Translations under genes and position numbers: made by a program
Shown: positions 34,298 through 43,700 of the stretch, piece by piece
Numbering within the stretch: the first letter of the stretch is position 1
Layout: each line of letters starts with the position of its first letter
Notes under the pieces: generated by a model
Told to the model about the DNA's origin: nothing
Seen by the model: only the letters and a program-made list of their open reading frames with translations
The model's database searches: none
DNA from: Streptosporangium sp. NBC_01755
Lineage (GTDB): Bacteria; Actinomycetota; Actinomycetes; Streptosporangiales; Streptosporangiaceae
Direction: 5' to 3'
NCBI RefSeq assembly: GCF_035917995.1
Contig: NZ_CP109131.1
Location: 2,852,001 to 2,916,000, forward strand
DNA: 64,000 bases

Positions 34298-35449
34298 TCA
34301 GCGGGTGTGGCGGGCGATCAGGGTGATGGTGCCCGTGGCGCCGGCGGCGACCGCCAGCCAGAGAAGCACGGCCGAGGTCGGCACCCCCGCGTCCGCGCCG
34401 GTGTCGTCCTGTTCGGTCTTCGCCCCGGCGACCGGCGTGCGGGCTGGGGCAGGAGGCGTGGGAGGTGTGGGAGCCGCCCGCCGCAGGGCGGACGTGGGTT
34501 CCGGAGCCGCCTCACGGAGAACCTCCTCGGGCAGTGGCACCTGGTAGACCGGGCTGCGCTTCCCCTCGCTACCGGTCAGCAGGTGCCTGCCGTCCCGCGT
34601 GTAGGCGATCGACTCGGCCTGCTCCAGCTGCGGCATCGTCACCCGGGCGATCTGCTCGCCGGGAGCACGGTAGACCGTGGCGGAGAAGTAGGTTCGGATC
34701 ACGAAGCTCGACCCGTCGGGGGCGTAGGCGGCGTCGGTGGCCATGATGGGCGCGGAGCCGACCTTGCGGAGCACGTTGACCCTGTCGGTGCGCAGCCGTT
34801 TCGGTGCCTGGTAGACGGCGCCGGCGAACTGCTTGGTCACGATGTAGAGGCGCCCGGTGCGAGGGTTCACCATGATGCCTTCGGCGTTGTGTCCGCCGTC
34901 CTCGTAGCGGAAGCGGTAACGCACCGCGGGGACGACGGCGTCACTCAGCACCGTGGGCTCCGCAACCCTGTATACCGAAATATCAGGCCAGGCCCCGTCG
35001 AAGTTATCGCCGATGTCCGCGAACCAGAGCACCCCCTGGCCTGTCTTCTGATCGACGGAGGCGGCCATGCCCTCCCAGTCGCGGGCCTCCGCTTCTCGCA
35101 GGGTGAAGCTCGCGCGGGTCTGACCGTTGGGGCCGACCGCGTAGAAGACCGGTCCGGCGCTGCTGTCGTTGTGCGTGTAGTAGACGCCCTCGCGGGTCGG
35201 CGAGACCGCCAGCCCGCTCGACTCGGCGATCCGGCTGTCCTTGAAACGAAAGAGGATCCGCTCCTCGTCGTCCGCCCTCGCCTCCTGCCCCGCGTCGGCC
35301 CTCGGCCCCTGCCCAGCCTCCTGCCCCGCGTCGGCCCATGCCGCCCGCCCGCCGCTCACCGATGCGCTCTGCCCCGCGAAGACCGCGGCCGCGGTCAGGC
35401 CGGCCACCGCGAACGCGCGAACCAAGACTTCCCCCGGCTTACTCAGCAT
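34298..35449 (-). CDS. Secreted beta-propeller-like protein with C-terminal membrane anchor
   Basis: 383 residues. N-terminal signal peptide (VLVRAFAVAGLTAAAVFAG), an acidic Gln/Ala-rich linker, then a repeat-rich domain (SGLAVSPTREGVYYTHNDSSAGPVFYAV, WFADIGDN, GGHNAEGIMVNPRTGRLYIVTK, DAAYAPDGSSFVIRTY, ESIAYTRDGRHLLTGSEG) that fits a beta-propeller of the esterase/phytase-like type. A Pro-rich stretch and a hydrophobic helix with basic end (AVLLWLAVAAGATGTITLIARHTR) anchor it. I used the ATG at 35449; a GTG 24 bases upstream is possible. Substrate unknown. Confidence 0.75.
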   Translation of the reverse strand: MLSKPGEVLVRAFAVAGLTAAAVFAGQSASVSGGRAAWADAGQEAGQGPRADAGQEARADDEERILFRFKDSRIAESSGLAVSPTREGVYYTHNDSSAGPVFYAVGPNGQTRASFTLREAEARDWEGMAASVDQKTGQGVLWFADIGDNFDGAWPDISVYRVAEPTVLSDAVVPAVRYRFRYEDGGHNAEGIMVNPRTGRLYIVTKQFAGAVYQAPKRLRTDRVNVLRKVGSAPIMATDAAYAPDGSSFVIRTYFSATVYRAPGEQIARVTMPQLEQAESIAYTRDGRHLLTGSEGKRSPVYQVPLPEEVLREAAPEPTSALRRAAPTPPTPPAPARTPVAGAKTEQDDTGADAGVPTSAVLLWLAVAAGATGTITLIARHTR

Positions 35450-35568
35450 CCAGTCATCATGCCCCGGCGACACCGGCGGGCGTCACAGACGCGACGGGTC
35501 CGGCCGACATGGATTTCCCCCGCGAAGCCTCTCGCCTGGAGTGCACTCCAGGTATTTAGGGTGGGCGT

Positions 35569-36537
35569 ATGGATTACACGCAGCTTGGCCGTACCGGCCT
35601 GAAGGTCAGCCGCCTCTGCCTGGGCACGATGAACTTCGGCCCCGTGACCTCGGAGGAAGACTCCTTTGAGATCATGGACCACGCCCACGAGCTGGGAATC
35701 AACTTCTTCGACACGGCCAACGTGTACGGCTGGAAGAAAGGCGAGGGCATCACCGAGAAGATCATCGGTCGATGGTTCGCCAAGGGAGGCGAGCGCCGCG
35801 AGAAGACGGTGATCGCCACGAAGCTCTACGGTGACATGGGCGACTGGCCCAACGAGGGCCGTCTGTCCGCGCTCAACATCCGGCGCGCCGCCGACGCGTC
35901 GCTGAAGCGGATGCAGACCGACTACATCGATCTCTACCAGGCACACCACATCGACCGGAGCACCCCGTTCGAGGAGTTCTGGGAGGCCATGGACATCCTC
36001 AAGCAGCAGGGCAAGATCCTGTACGTGGGGTCGTCCAACTTCGCGGGCTGGCACATCGCCAAGGCCCAGGAGAGCGCGCGGCGCCGCAACACCCTCGGCC
36101 TGGTCTCCGAGCAGTCCCACTACAACCTGATCGTCCGCGCCCCCGAGCTTGAGGTCATCCCGGCGGCCGAGGACTACGGCCTGGGTCTGATCCCGTGGAG
36201 CCCGCTCGCGGGCGGCCTGCTCGGCGGCATCCTCAAGAAGATCGACAAGGGGCGGTCGGCCTCGGAGCAGATCACCGCCGAGCTGGAGAAGCACCGCGAC
36301 AAGATCGAGCGCTACGAGGCGTTCGCGGACGAGCTCGGTGTGGCCCCGGCCAACCTCGCGCTGGCCTGGCTGCTCCACCAGAAGGTCGTCACCGCACCGA
36401 TCATCGGGCCGCGCACGCTCGACCAGCTCGACGGCACCACCAAGGCGCTGGAGATCACTCTGGACGAGAAGGCCCTGACCCGCCTGGACGAGATCTTCCC
36501 CGGGTTCAGGACGGCACCGGAGGAGTACGCCTGGTAG
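35569..36537 (+). CDS. Aldo/keto reductase
   Basis: 322 residues, a TIM-barrel oxidoreductase of the YajO/Tas-like class. Catalytic residues are seen in FFDTANVYG (Asp, Tyr), VIATKLYG (Lys) and YQAHHID (His). The NADPH site is near IGPRTLDQLDG. Start MDYTQLGRTGLKVSRLCLG is the family norm. Single gene; a likely general aldehyde or ketone reductase. Confidence 0.93.
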   Translation: MDYTQLGRTGLKVSRLCLGTMNFGPVTSEEDSFEIMDHAHELGINFFDTANVYGWKKGEGITEKIIGRWFAKGGERREKTVIATKLYGDMGDWPNEGRLSALNIRRAADASLKRMQTDYIDLYQAHHIDRSTPFEEFWEAMDILKQQGKILYVGSSNFAGWHIAKAQESARRRNTLGLVSEQSHYNLIVRAPELEVIPAAEDYGLGLIPWSPLAGGLLGGILKKIDKGRSASEQITAELEKHRDKIERYEAFADELGVAPANLALAWLLHQKVVTAPIIGPRTLDQLDGTTKALEITLDEKALTRLDEIFPGFRTAPEEYAW

Positions 36538-36664
36538 CCGGTGCTCAGGTGGCGCCCCCGCGAGGTCGTCGGGAAAGCCGCCGATGGGCGTCCAGGTCCC
36601 GTCCCAAGGATCCTGCCATGCCGTCCGGGCGGCCGCGGTGGGGGAAAGAGTCGGGGAACGGAAC

Positions 36665-36772
36665 CTAGGACACCAGTGCGCCGATCACCACGAGGAGCAC
36701 GAGAAGCACGAGCACCGTGGGCAGCAGCCAGCGACGGGGACGATCCACGCCCTGGAGCCTAGCTCTGCTCAC
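36665..36772 (-). CDS. 35-residue small membrane protein
   Basis: A short frame from a GTG that overlaps the end of the ThpR gene by 14 bases. Basic N-terminus (SRARLQGVDRPRRW) then one hydrophobic helix LLPTVLVLLVLLVVIGALVS and stop. The composition is that of a single-pass protein with the N-terminus inside. A GTG eight codons later is an alternative start. Coupling to thpR suggests joint translation. No family recognised. Confidence 0.5.
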   Translation of the reverse strand: MSRARLQGVDRPRRWLLPTVLVLLVLLVVIGALVS

Positions 36773-37331
36773 GGGATGCCCGCGCCGTCAGGCCCCATTT
36801 CTCAACCGTTTCATAGCGGACCTTGGCCCCGAGGTCGCTCCGTATCAGGTGCACCGTCCCCAGCTCCCACTCGGCGCCGGAGAACGGCCCGAACGCCTCG
36901 ACCAGAGGACCTATGTCCGTCTCGGGGCGGCACCTGGCCAGGCTCAGATGCGGCCTGAACCTCCGGTGTTCCGCCTGCCCGGCTCCGGCTCGGCGCGCCC
37001 CGGCCGCCGCGGAATCGGCCAGGCGGCCCAGCCGGAGGTGGTCACCGCGCAGCCCGGTCCAGAAGACCCGCGCCCTGCCCGCCGAGGGAAACGCGCCGGC
37101 ACCGGTGAAGGACAGTGTCATCGGGGCGTGCCGCGCGGCCGCCCTGGCGAGTCGCGTCCGCAGCTCGGGCAACACCCGGTCGGGCACCTCCCCCAGGAAC
37201 GACAGCGTCACGTGCCAGTTCTCCGCGTCCAGCCAGCGGAGCCCCGGCCATCGTGCCCGGTGGGGTTCTAGGGCGCGGTCCAGCTCATCGCGCGCCGACG
37301 GCGGCGGCAGCAGTCCCACGAACAGCCGCAT
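36759..37331 (-). CDS. thpR: RNA 2',3'-cyclic phosphodiesterase
   Basis: 190 residues of the 2H phosphoesterase family (LigT/ThpR). The two His motifs are WHVTLSF (about 39-45) and PHLSLA (about 127-132), placed as in ThpR. It hydrolyses 2',3'-cyclic RNA ends. AGGAGGTCGC lies just before the ATG, and the gene overlaps the 3' end of the MFS gene by 47 bases, so the ribosome site is inside the MFS coding region. Part of the marR-MFS-thpR transcript. Confidence 0.88.
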   Translation of the reverse strand: MRLFVGLLPPPSARDELDRALEPHRARWPGLRWLDAENWHVTLSFLGEVPDRVLPELRTRLARAAARHAPMTLSFTGAGAFPSAGRARVFWTGLRGDHLRLGRLADSAAAGARRAGAGQAEHRRFRPHLSLARCRPETDIGPLVEAFGPFSGAEWELGTVHLIRSDLGAKVRYETVEKWGLTARASREQS

Positions 37332-38622
37332 GCGACCTCCTGCTGATTACCTTTGTCAGCATTCTCGCCGCACCGACGCCGATCAGGGTGAGCACCCCGC
37401 CCACCACGACCCCCGTACGGGGACCGCCCAGATCGGAGATCCAGCCGAGCAGCAGCGCGCCGAGGGGGGCTCCCCCGGTGAACACGAGCACGTAGATCCC
37501 CATTACCCGGCCGCGCATCTCCGGCGAGGTGGCCAGCTGCACGCTCGCGTTGGCCGCGGTGTTTATCGAGATCAGGGCGAGGCCGGTGGGCACGAGCAGG
37601 GTCAGATAGAGGGGGTACCAGGGCGCCAGGCCGCTGGCGATCTGGAACAGGCCGAACGCGACAGCACCGCCGAGCAGTAGTCGCCTGCTCGGCTTCACCC
37701 GCCGCGCCGCCATGAGGGCGCCCGCCAGCGCGCCGACCGCGAACATGCTGGAGGCGAGCCCGAACGAGGAGGCTCCGGCCCCGAAGACCTGGCGCGCCAT
37801 CAGCGCTATCGACATCGAGAACGACTGGGTGAACATCGAGACGAAGGCGACCAGCAGTATCGGCATGAGCAGTTCTGGCCGCGCCATCACGTAGTGCAGG
37901 CCCTCGCGGAGCTGCCCCTTTGCCTTCGGTAGCGGTTCGGGGGTGGTCAGCTGGGAGGTGCGCATCAGCAGCAGCCCGCTGAGCACCGCGGCGAACGACA
38001 CCGCGTTGATCAGAAAGATCGGGCCGGTGCCGCCGAGCGCGTAGATCAGGACACCGGCGAGGGCCGGGCCGACCACGCGGGCCAGGTTGAAGATCGACGC
38101 GTTCAGCGCGATCGCGTTGGACAGGTCCTGGTGGCCGACCATCTCGACGACGAACGACTGCCGAGTCGGCACCTCGACGCAGGCGATGAGGCCGAGCGTG
38201 AAGGCCATCACGTACACGTGCCAGACCTGAACCGAGCCGGTCACGGTGAGCACGCCCATGGTGAGCGCGAGCAGGCCCATGAGCGACTGGGCGCCGATCA
38301 GCAGCAACCGCTTGGGATAGCGGTCGGCGAGCATGCCGCCCCAGAGGCCGAACAGCAGCAACGGCAGGAACTGCAGCGCGACGGTCAGGCCCAGCGCGGT
38401 GGCGCTACCCTTCGTCAGGTCGAGCACCAGCAGGTCCTGCGCGGTGCGCTGCATCCACGTGCCGACGTTGGAGACCACGCCGCCGGCCGCGAACAGCCGG
38501 TAGTTGTAGATACGCAGCGACCGGAACATCCCGCCCCGCGTCTCGGGGACGGCCTGGGCCGATCCACTCTCGACGGCCTGGAGCTCGTTGACAGTGGCGG
38601 CCCTCGCGGCCCGCCGCCGCAC
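37285..38622 (-). CDS. MFS exporter
   Basis: About 445 residues with some 11-12 membrane helices. The core opens MFRSLRIYNYRLFAAGGVVSNVGTWM and has the MFS loop GGMLADRYPKRLLL. This is the enterobactin-exporter/TetA-like class of drug-H+ antiporters. The frame is open far upstream through marR, but that part is not protein-like. I placed the start at a GTG (38622) with AGGAGA upstream; the ATG at 38529 is nearly as likely. Downstream of marR on the same strand, so probably a regulated efflux pump. Its end overlaps thpR. Confidence 0.85.
   Translation of the reverse strand: MRRRAARAATVNELQAVESGSAQAVPETRGGMFRSLRIYNYRLFAAGGVVSNVGTWMQRTAQDLLVLDLTKGSATALGLTVALQFLPLLLFGLWGGMLADRYPKRLLLIGAQSLMGLLALTMGVLTVTGSVQVWHVYVMAFTLGLIACVEVPTRQSFVVEMVGHQDLSNAIALNASIFNLARVVGPALAGVLIYALGGTGPIFLINAVSFAAVLSGLLLMRTSQLTTPEPLPKAKGQLREGLHYVMARPELLMPILLVAFVSMFTQSFSMSIALMARQVFGAGASSFGLASSMFAVGALAGALMAARRVKPSRRLLLGGAVAFGLFQIASGLAPWYPLYLTLLVPTGLALISINTAANASVQLATSPEMRGRVMGIYVLVFTGGAPLGALLLGWISDLGGPRTGVVVGGVLTLIGVGAARMLTKVISRRSHAAVRGTAAAAVGAR
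37341..37361 (-). promoter_or_regulatory. Palindrome upstream of thpR resembling the marR operator
   Basis: TGCTGA-N9-TCAGCA, a perfect 6-bp inverted repeat, ends 10 bases before the thpR start. Read on the minus strand its centre is CAAAGGTAAT, the same ten bases found in the centre of the palindrome at the marR start. A second site for the same MarR protein is possible. The shared AAAGG may partly reflect a ribosome site. Confidence 0.4.
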
Positions 38623-38723
38623 CCGCGCCCTCAGCCCGAGCCTTCTCCTGGACTTTCCGCCTGATGTGGCGGACGCCCCGGCGTCATACGAGATCGCCGG
38701 GGCCCCGGGTTCCTCGGGGTCGG

Positions 38724-39185
38724 CTAGATCCGGCTGAGCTTCTCCAGTATCGGGGCCGCCTGCCTGAGCGTCGCCTTCTCCTCGGGTGTCAGCTCCTTCA
38801 GTTGCCGCGTCAGCCACGCCTCCTTGAGACGGCGCTCCTCCTTCAGCAGCGCCGACCCCTGATCGGTCACGCTCACGGTCACCTGGCGCCGGTCGGTCGG
38901 GTGCGGTGTACGCGACACCAGCCCCCGCTCGACCAGCACGGCGATCACGCGAGTCATCGAGGGCGGTTGCACCTTCTCTAGATCGGCCAATTCTCCGGGG
39001 GTTATCCCGGAATGCCGTTCCACCGCGACAAGCGTCGCGAGCTGGGTGGGCGTCAGCGAGTGCACCGCGGCCTGCCTGCGCAGGCGCCTGTTCAGTCGTG
39101 CCAGTGACACGCGTAGAGCCGAAGCCAGACCGGCGTCGCCTCGCAGGATCGCGACGTGGTCCTTCCTGGGGTGATTCGTTAGCAT
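38724..39185 (-). CDS. MarR-family regulator
   Basis: 153 residues with a winged HTH: SLTPTQLATLVAVERHSGITPGELADLEKVQPPSMTRVIAVLVERGLVSR, then the wing HPTDRRQVTVSVTDQG. MarR dimers repress exporter genes until they bind a small aromatic or toxic ligand. The MFS exporter gene follows directly. A palindrome overlaps its start codon, so it probably represses itself and the pump. Confidence 0.93.
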   Translation of the reverse strand: MLTNHPRKDHVAILRGDAGLASALRVSLARLNRRLRRQAAVHSLTPTQLATLVAVERHSGITPGELADLEKVQPPSMTRVIAVLVERGLVSRTPHPTDRRQVTVSVTDQGSALLKEERRLKEAWLTRQLKELTPEEKATLRQAAPILEKLSRI

Positions 39186-39205
39186 AAGTCATTACCTTTG
39201 CTAAC
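39178..39205 (-). promoter_or_regulatory. MarR operator over the marR start
   Basis: A perfect 7-bp inverted repeat GTTAGCA-N14-TGCTAAC spans the ATG, and a TATAGT hexamer sits just upstream on the minus strand (about 39204-39209). A bound MarR dimer would cover the transcription and translation start. MarR sites are typically palindromes of about this size. Confidence 0.6.
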
Positions 39206-39260
39206 TATATACGACTGCACGCGATTCCCTCCAGGGGGTTTACTCCTCGACGCGGGCCGT

Positions 39261-39296
39261 ACGGTGCGCCAGACGGTGCGCCAGACGGTGCGCCAG
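39261..39296. repeat. Three tandem 12-bp repeats
   Basis: ACGGTGCGCCAG occurs three times head to tail in the non-coding gap between marR and the NCS2 remnant. No function recognised; possibly replication slippage in a decaying region. Confidence 0.85.
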
Positions 39297-39403
39297 ACAA
39301 CCAGGGCTCGCCAATCTTGGCGTGAAGCAGTCGCCCTTGACACGCGAAAGCCGCCATGATGCCCGACGAGAATCAAGCACCGTGACGGCTTCCGCACCAC
39401 TTC

Positions 39404-40225
39404 TCAGCCCAGGTTGAGCAGGGTCTTGATCGGGCCGAGGGCGAAGTAGACGGGGAGGATCTCCTTGGTCCTGGGCAGGGTGCCGTCCTCCTTGACCAAG
39501 CCGGCCTGTCCGCCGACGCCCACGATCGTGCCCATGGTGTCGAAGAAGTCGGTGATCAGCAGGGTGAAGATGAGCAGCAGGGCCACGATGACCGAGACCG
39601 AGCCGAAGGCGCCGATCGGGTCGAACTCCGCGAACAGCACCAGCGGGTTGTGGAACCCGAAGATCTCCTTGGGCATTTCCGGAACGACGAGCTGCCAGCC
39701 CGTCGGGTTGGGGTCCTGGCCCGGCACCGTCGCGGCGCCGACCTTGGTGACGGCCTGGACGATGATCGCGATGATCGTCGTGGCGACGATGCCGATCAGG
39801 ATGGCGCCCTTCGTCTTACGCGCCACCAGCACCACCATCAGCAGCAGGCCGACCACGAAGACGAAGATCGGCCAGCTGGCCAGCGAGCCCGCGATGCCGA
39901 GCTCCAGGGGCGGTCCCGCGGCCACCCGGCGGACGAAGCCTGCGTCCACGAAGCCGATCAGGGCGATGAACAGGCCGATGCCGACGCTGATCGCGGTCTT
40001 GAGCTGGGCTGGAATGGCGTTGAACACGGCGGTGCGGAACCCGGTCAGCACCAGGAGCGCGATGATCACGCCCTCCAGGAACACCAGGCCCATCGCCGAC
40101 TCCCAGGACATCTGCGAGGCGATGCCGAAGGTGACGAAGGCGTTCAGGCCGAGGCCCGCGGCCATCGCGAAGGGGACCTTGCCGATGACCCCCATCAGGA
40201 TTTCGAGATGGATTCGCGCCTTCAC
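39404..40225 (-). pseudogene. Truncated NCS2 purine/uracil permease
   Basis: 273 codons where the family has about 450-480. The visible part matches the middle of NCS2 permeases: MGVIGKVPFAMAAGLGLNAF, ITDFFDTMGTIVGVGGQAGL. About the first 80-90 residues (first helix and pore region) are missing. After LPRTKE the frame jumps to ILPVYFALGPIKTLL, which is the extreme C-terminus of the family, so about 180 residues are lost in an in-frame deletion. A protein could be made but would lack the second repeat of the transporter fold. The N-terminal loss abuts the DUF2530 promoter. Confidence 0.82.
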
Positions 40226-40273
40226 GTAATCCGTTTTGCGAATAGTGAGACACCGTCGCCTAGTCTGGAGCAC

Positions 40274-40534
40274 GTGAACCAGCCACGCCGTCCGGATCTG
40301 AAGCCGTTGCAGACCAACGACACGCTCACGATCCTCACGGGTACGGGTCTGTGGGCCGTCGCCCTGGTCGTCCTCCTGGTCGTGCAGCCGGACTCCGAGC
40401 ACCGCTGGTGGATCTGGATGTGCGTGTCGGGCATCTGCGGCGGCCTTTTCGGCCTCTGGTATGTACGCCGCCGTGACCGCCGCCCCCCGCCCCCGTCCGA
40501 GGAGCAGGTCGAGCCGACCACGGCGATCTTCTGA
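40274..40534 (+). CDS. DUF2530 membrane protein
   Basis: 86 residues from a GTG. A short basic N-terminus, two membrane segments (LTGTGLWAVALVVLLVV and WWIWMCVSGICGGLFGLWYV), and a basic Pro-rich tail. The family is restricted to Actinobacteria and is commonly found beside marR and NCS2 genes, as here. Function unknown. Divergent from the decayed permease; 49 bases lie between the starts. Confidence 0.85.
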   Translation: MNQPRRPDLKPLQTNDTLTILTGTGLWAVALVVLLVVQPDSEHRWWIWMCVSGICGGLFGLWYVRRRDRRPPPPSEEQVEPTTAIF

Positions 40535-40725
40535 CCGGCCGGCGCGCAGGTCGGCAGGAGTGAGAGGCAGGCGTATCACCCGGCTGACTCCCACTCGGCG
40601 TACGAGGAGACGCTCACCCGAGCCGATCTTCTAGTGGGGCGTCTCCGAACCTTGACCGGGCTTTTCCGGGCCGGAACGTCTGTTCCCCGCTGCGGGTTTC
40701 CCGGTCAACGTTCGGTGTGGGGCCA

Positions 40726-43700
40726 CTAGGTCGAAGCGGTCCAGCTGTCCAGGTCGGCCTCGGCGAGCAGCAACGGCACCGCCGCGGGATCGCGCAGCAG
40801 CGCCGCCACCGCGAGCCGGTCGCCCCACTGGCCGGACGCCCAGGCGAGCCCACGCGCCAGCCCCTCCATGTCCGAGGCGTGCACCGTGCCCTCGGAGAAC
40901 CGCCAGGCCGCGGGGACACCGTCCACCAGCAGCCGCTCATGCGCCAGGTAGCTCGCGGGCGCGGTCGGCAGCAGCGATCGTACGGCCGGCGGAACGTCGC
41001 GGACCTCGCCCGAGGACGTCACCTCCCCGGCCGCCTCCTCCCCGGCCAGCGGCAGGTCGAGCAGCTCCGACAGCGCCTCCGCCAGGTCGAACGGGGCCAG
41101 GACCAACGGCCGTCCCGCGACGAGCGGCAGCAGGTCGGGGGCCTCGACCACGACCGGCTCGCCCGCGCCCTCGTTCCCAGAACCGGCGTCGGCGGACACC
41201 GGTCGGCCGTCAGCGGCGTCGACGACGACGATCTCGTCACCCAGAACCGCGCGGACGGCGCGCGGGGGCGCGACGCGGGCGGGGTCGACGGCGGCGAGGG
41301 CCACCCACAGGGAGCGGAGCTGCGCCCGGTCGACCTCCATGGAGGGGTCGCCCAGCAGATCGAGCAGCTCGTCCGGGCCTCCGTGCGAGGCGAGCAGGTC
41401 GGCCAGCGTGCTCCGGACGCCGATCATCGCCAGCGCGGCCTCGTCGACACCGGCCGGGGCGTCCCCGTACAGGCCGAACAGCAGCGGGTCACCCGCCGGG
41501 AGCCGCAGCTGCGTGGGGCGCCTGCCGCCGAGCACCGGATGCGTGGAGAGCCACCACGCGGTGTAGGACAGCACCTCGACGACCTCTCCCGCCACCAGGA
41601 CCCGCAGCGGATGCAGTACCGAGCGGAGCGGCGGGCGTGACAGCAGGGCGAGGGCGGCGGGCCAGTCGGCGACGTACTCCAGGTCCCGGACCGCGGAGAA
41701 CTCCCGGGCGACCGGCGGCACGTTCATCTCGGGCAGCAGGTCGAGGACCGTCTCCAGCCACTCGTCCTCGCGGTCGAGGTCGTGGTCGCACTCGTCCGGG
41801 TCGATCATGACATCGTGGTCGTTGACCACGGCGAAGCCGTCGAGCACCCCGACCGCGGCGAGTACCCGGGGGCCGTACCGCTCGACCAGTTCGGGTGCGG
41901 CGGTGCCGAAGTGCGTCTCCGTGTCGAGCAGCCCGGCCAGCGCCCCGTCGGCGAGGAGCAGCTCGCCCGCCGAGTACAGCTCACCGTCTGCGCCGCGCAA
42001 CGCCAGCTCGGCCAGCCAGGGTGCGTCGCCCGCGGTCAGCCCCGCGGCGTCGACCAGCGCGAGCACCGCCTGGGCCACCGGTTCGGAGTCGGGGCTGTCC
42101 AGCGACTCCGAGACGGCCGAGCGGGTCAGCGGATCCTCCAGGACCGTGCGGGGCGTCGCCTCGCCCGCGCCGAGCCTGAGCAGGAGCGGGTGGGCCGCGT
42201 CCGGGTGCACCACGCGCAGCCCGAGCGGGGCGAGGACCGCCGGATCCAGTGCGGAGCCGTCGGTCAGCAGCAACGTGCCGCGCGGCCCCCTGACCAGGCG
42301 GCCGTCCGCGAGCGGCACCGGCAGCGCGCCGAGGGCCTCCGGGTCGTCGGCGGGCAGCACCTCGTACAGCGACCGCCACCAGGCCGGGTCCCTGTCCTTG
42401 ACGGCGTCGCCGGAGAGCATGTCCACGATGTCGGAGAGCTGCACCCGCCTGACGCCGAGCGCGGTGATCGCCGGGTGCCGTGACGGCCATCCCGCGGGCA
42501 GCAGCCCACCGATCATGGGAGCGACCATCTCCAGCAGCGCGGCCGTGGCCGCGACCACGGACGCCTGCCGCCCCGAGACGACCAGTTCCGCACCGACCGC
42601 GGGCGGGGTCCAGGCCGTGCCGGAACCTTCCGGAAGATCGTCGGATAGCAGGAGCGATGCTCCGGCCTCGCCCGGCCCGGCCTTGGAGTCCGGACCGACG
42701 GACAGATCGGCGGACAGATCGGCGGACAGATCTGCGGGCAGATCGGCGGGCAGATCGGCGGGCAGGGAGAGCGCGGGGAGCAGCGGGGCGTCGGGGAGCC
42801 TGCGCAGGATCGCCCGGCGGATGCTCGCGTCGAGCTCACCCTTGCCCATCATGCCGGGGACGAGGTCGAGGAGCCGGGGCGTTCGCGGCAGGCCGGTGAG
42901 CAGTTCCAGGTAGGTGTCCGCGGCACGCTCGACCAGGAAGTCGGCCAGCGGACCCGGCGCGACGTGCCGCCGGTCGGTGGCCAGCGGGAACGAGGCGATC
43001 AGCAGCACGGGCAGGTCAAGCGGCTCGTCGCTCGGCGTGGGCGCGTGCACCACGGGCGGCACCAGCGCGGGCAGCGGCCGGGGCTCCCCGGTGGCCTCGC
43101 TCACGGGTACGGCCCAGCGGACCCGCCAGTGCGGCCGGGAACGCTCCTCGGTCGGGCGGTCGGCGAAGAGCTCGGCCACCTGCTCGGGGGTGAACCTCCC
43201 CGAGGCCGAGACGACCTTCCAGCCCTCCGAGGTGACGATCCTCGTCTCTCCGTCCAGGTCGACCTCGATCGACTCCAGAGCGGGCAGGCCCAGCAGCAGG
43301 GCCGGGCTGGTCTCCCTCAACATCGCTCTGACGGCGTCCTCGACCGCCCCGTCACGGAGCGGCAGCCGCACGAGCGTGTCGAACCCGGCGGGGATCTCGA
43401 CCGGGCCCGCGGGGAAGGGCAGGCGCAGCAGCGGGACGTGTCCTCCGCGCTCGGCGAGCTCCTTGGCCAGCTCGGGCTCGGCGGCCACCAGGGCGGCGGT
43501 CTGGTCGCGGGACCAGCGGACGACCCCTGAGCCGAGTGAGCCGATCACCGGTTCATCGCAGACCGACACCACGGCCGCGAACCCGACGCCGAACCGGCCG
43601 GCCGCGTGGGCGTCGGCGCGCTTGGCGGAGACGCGCAGCGTGGACAGGCCCTCGACCCCGCCGGCGTCGATGGGAGCGCCGATGTTGGCCGCCGACAGCA

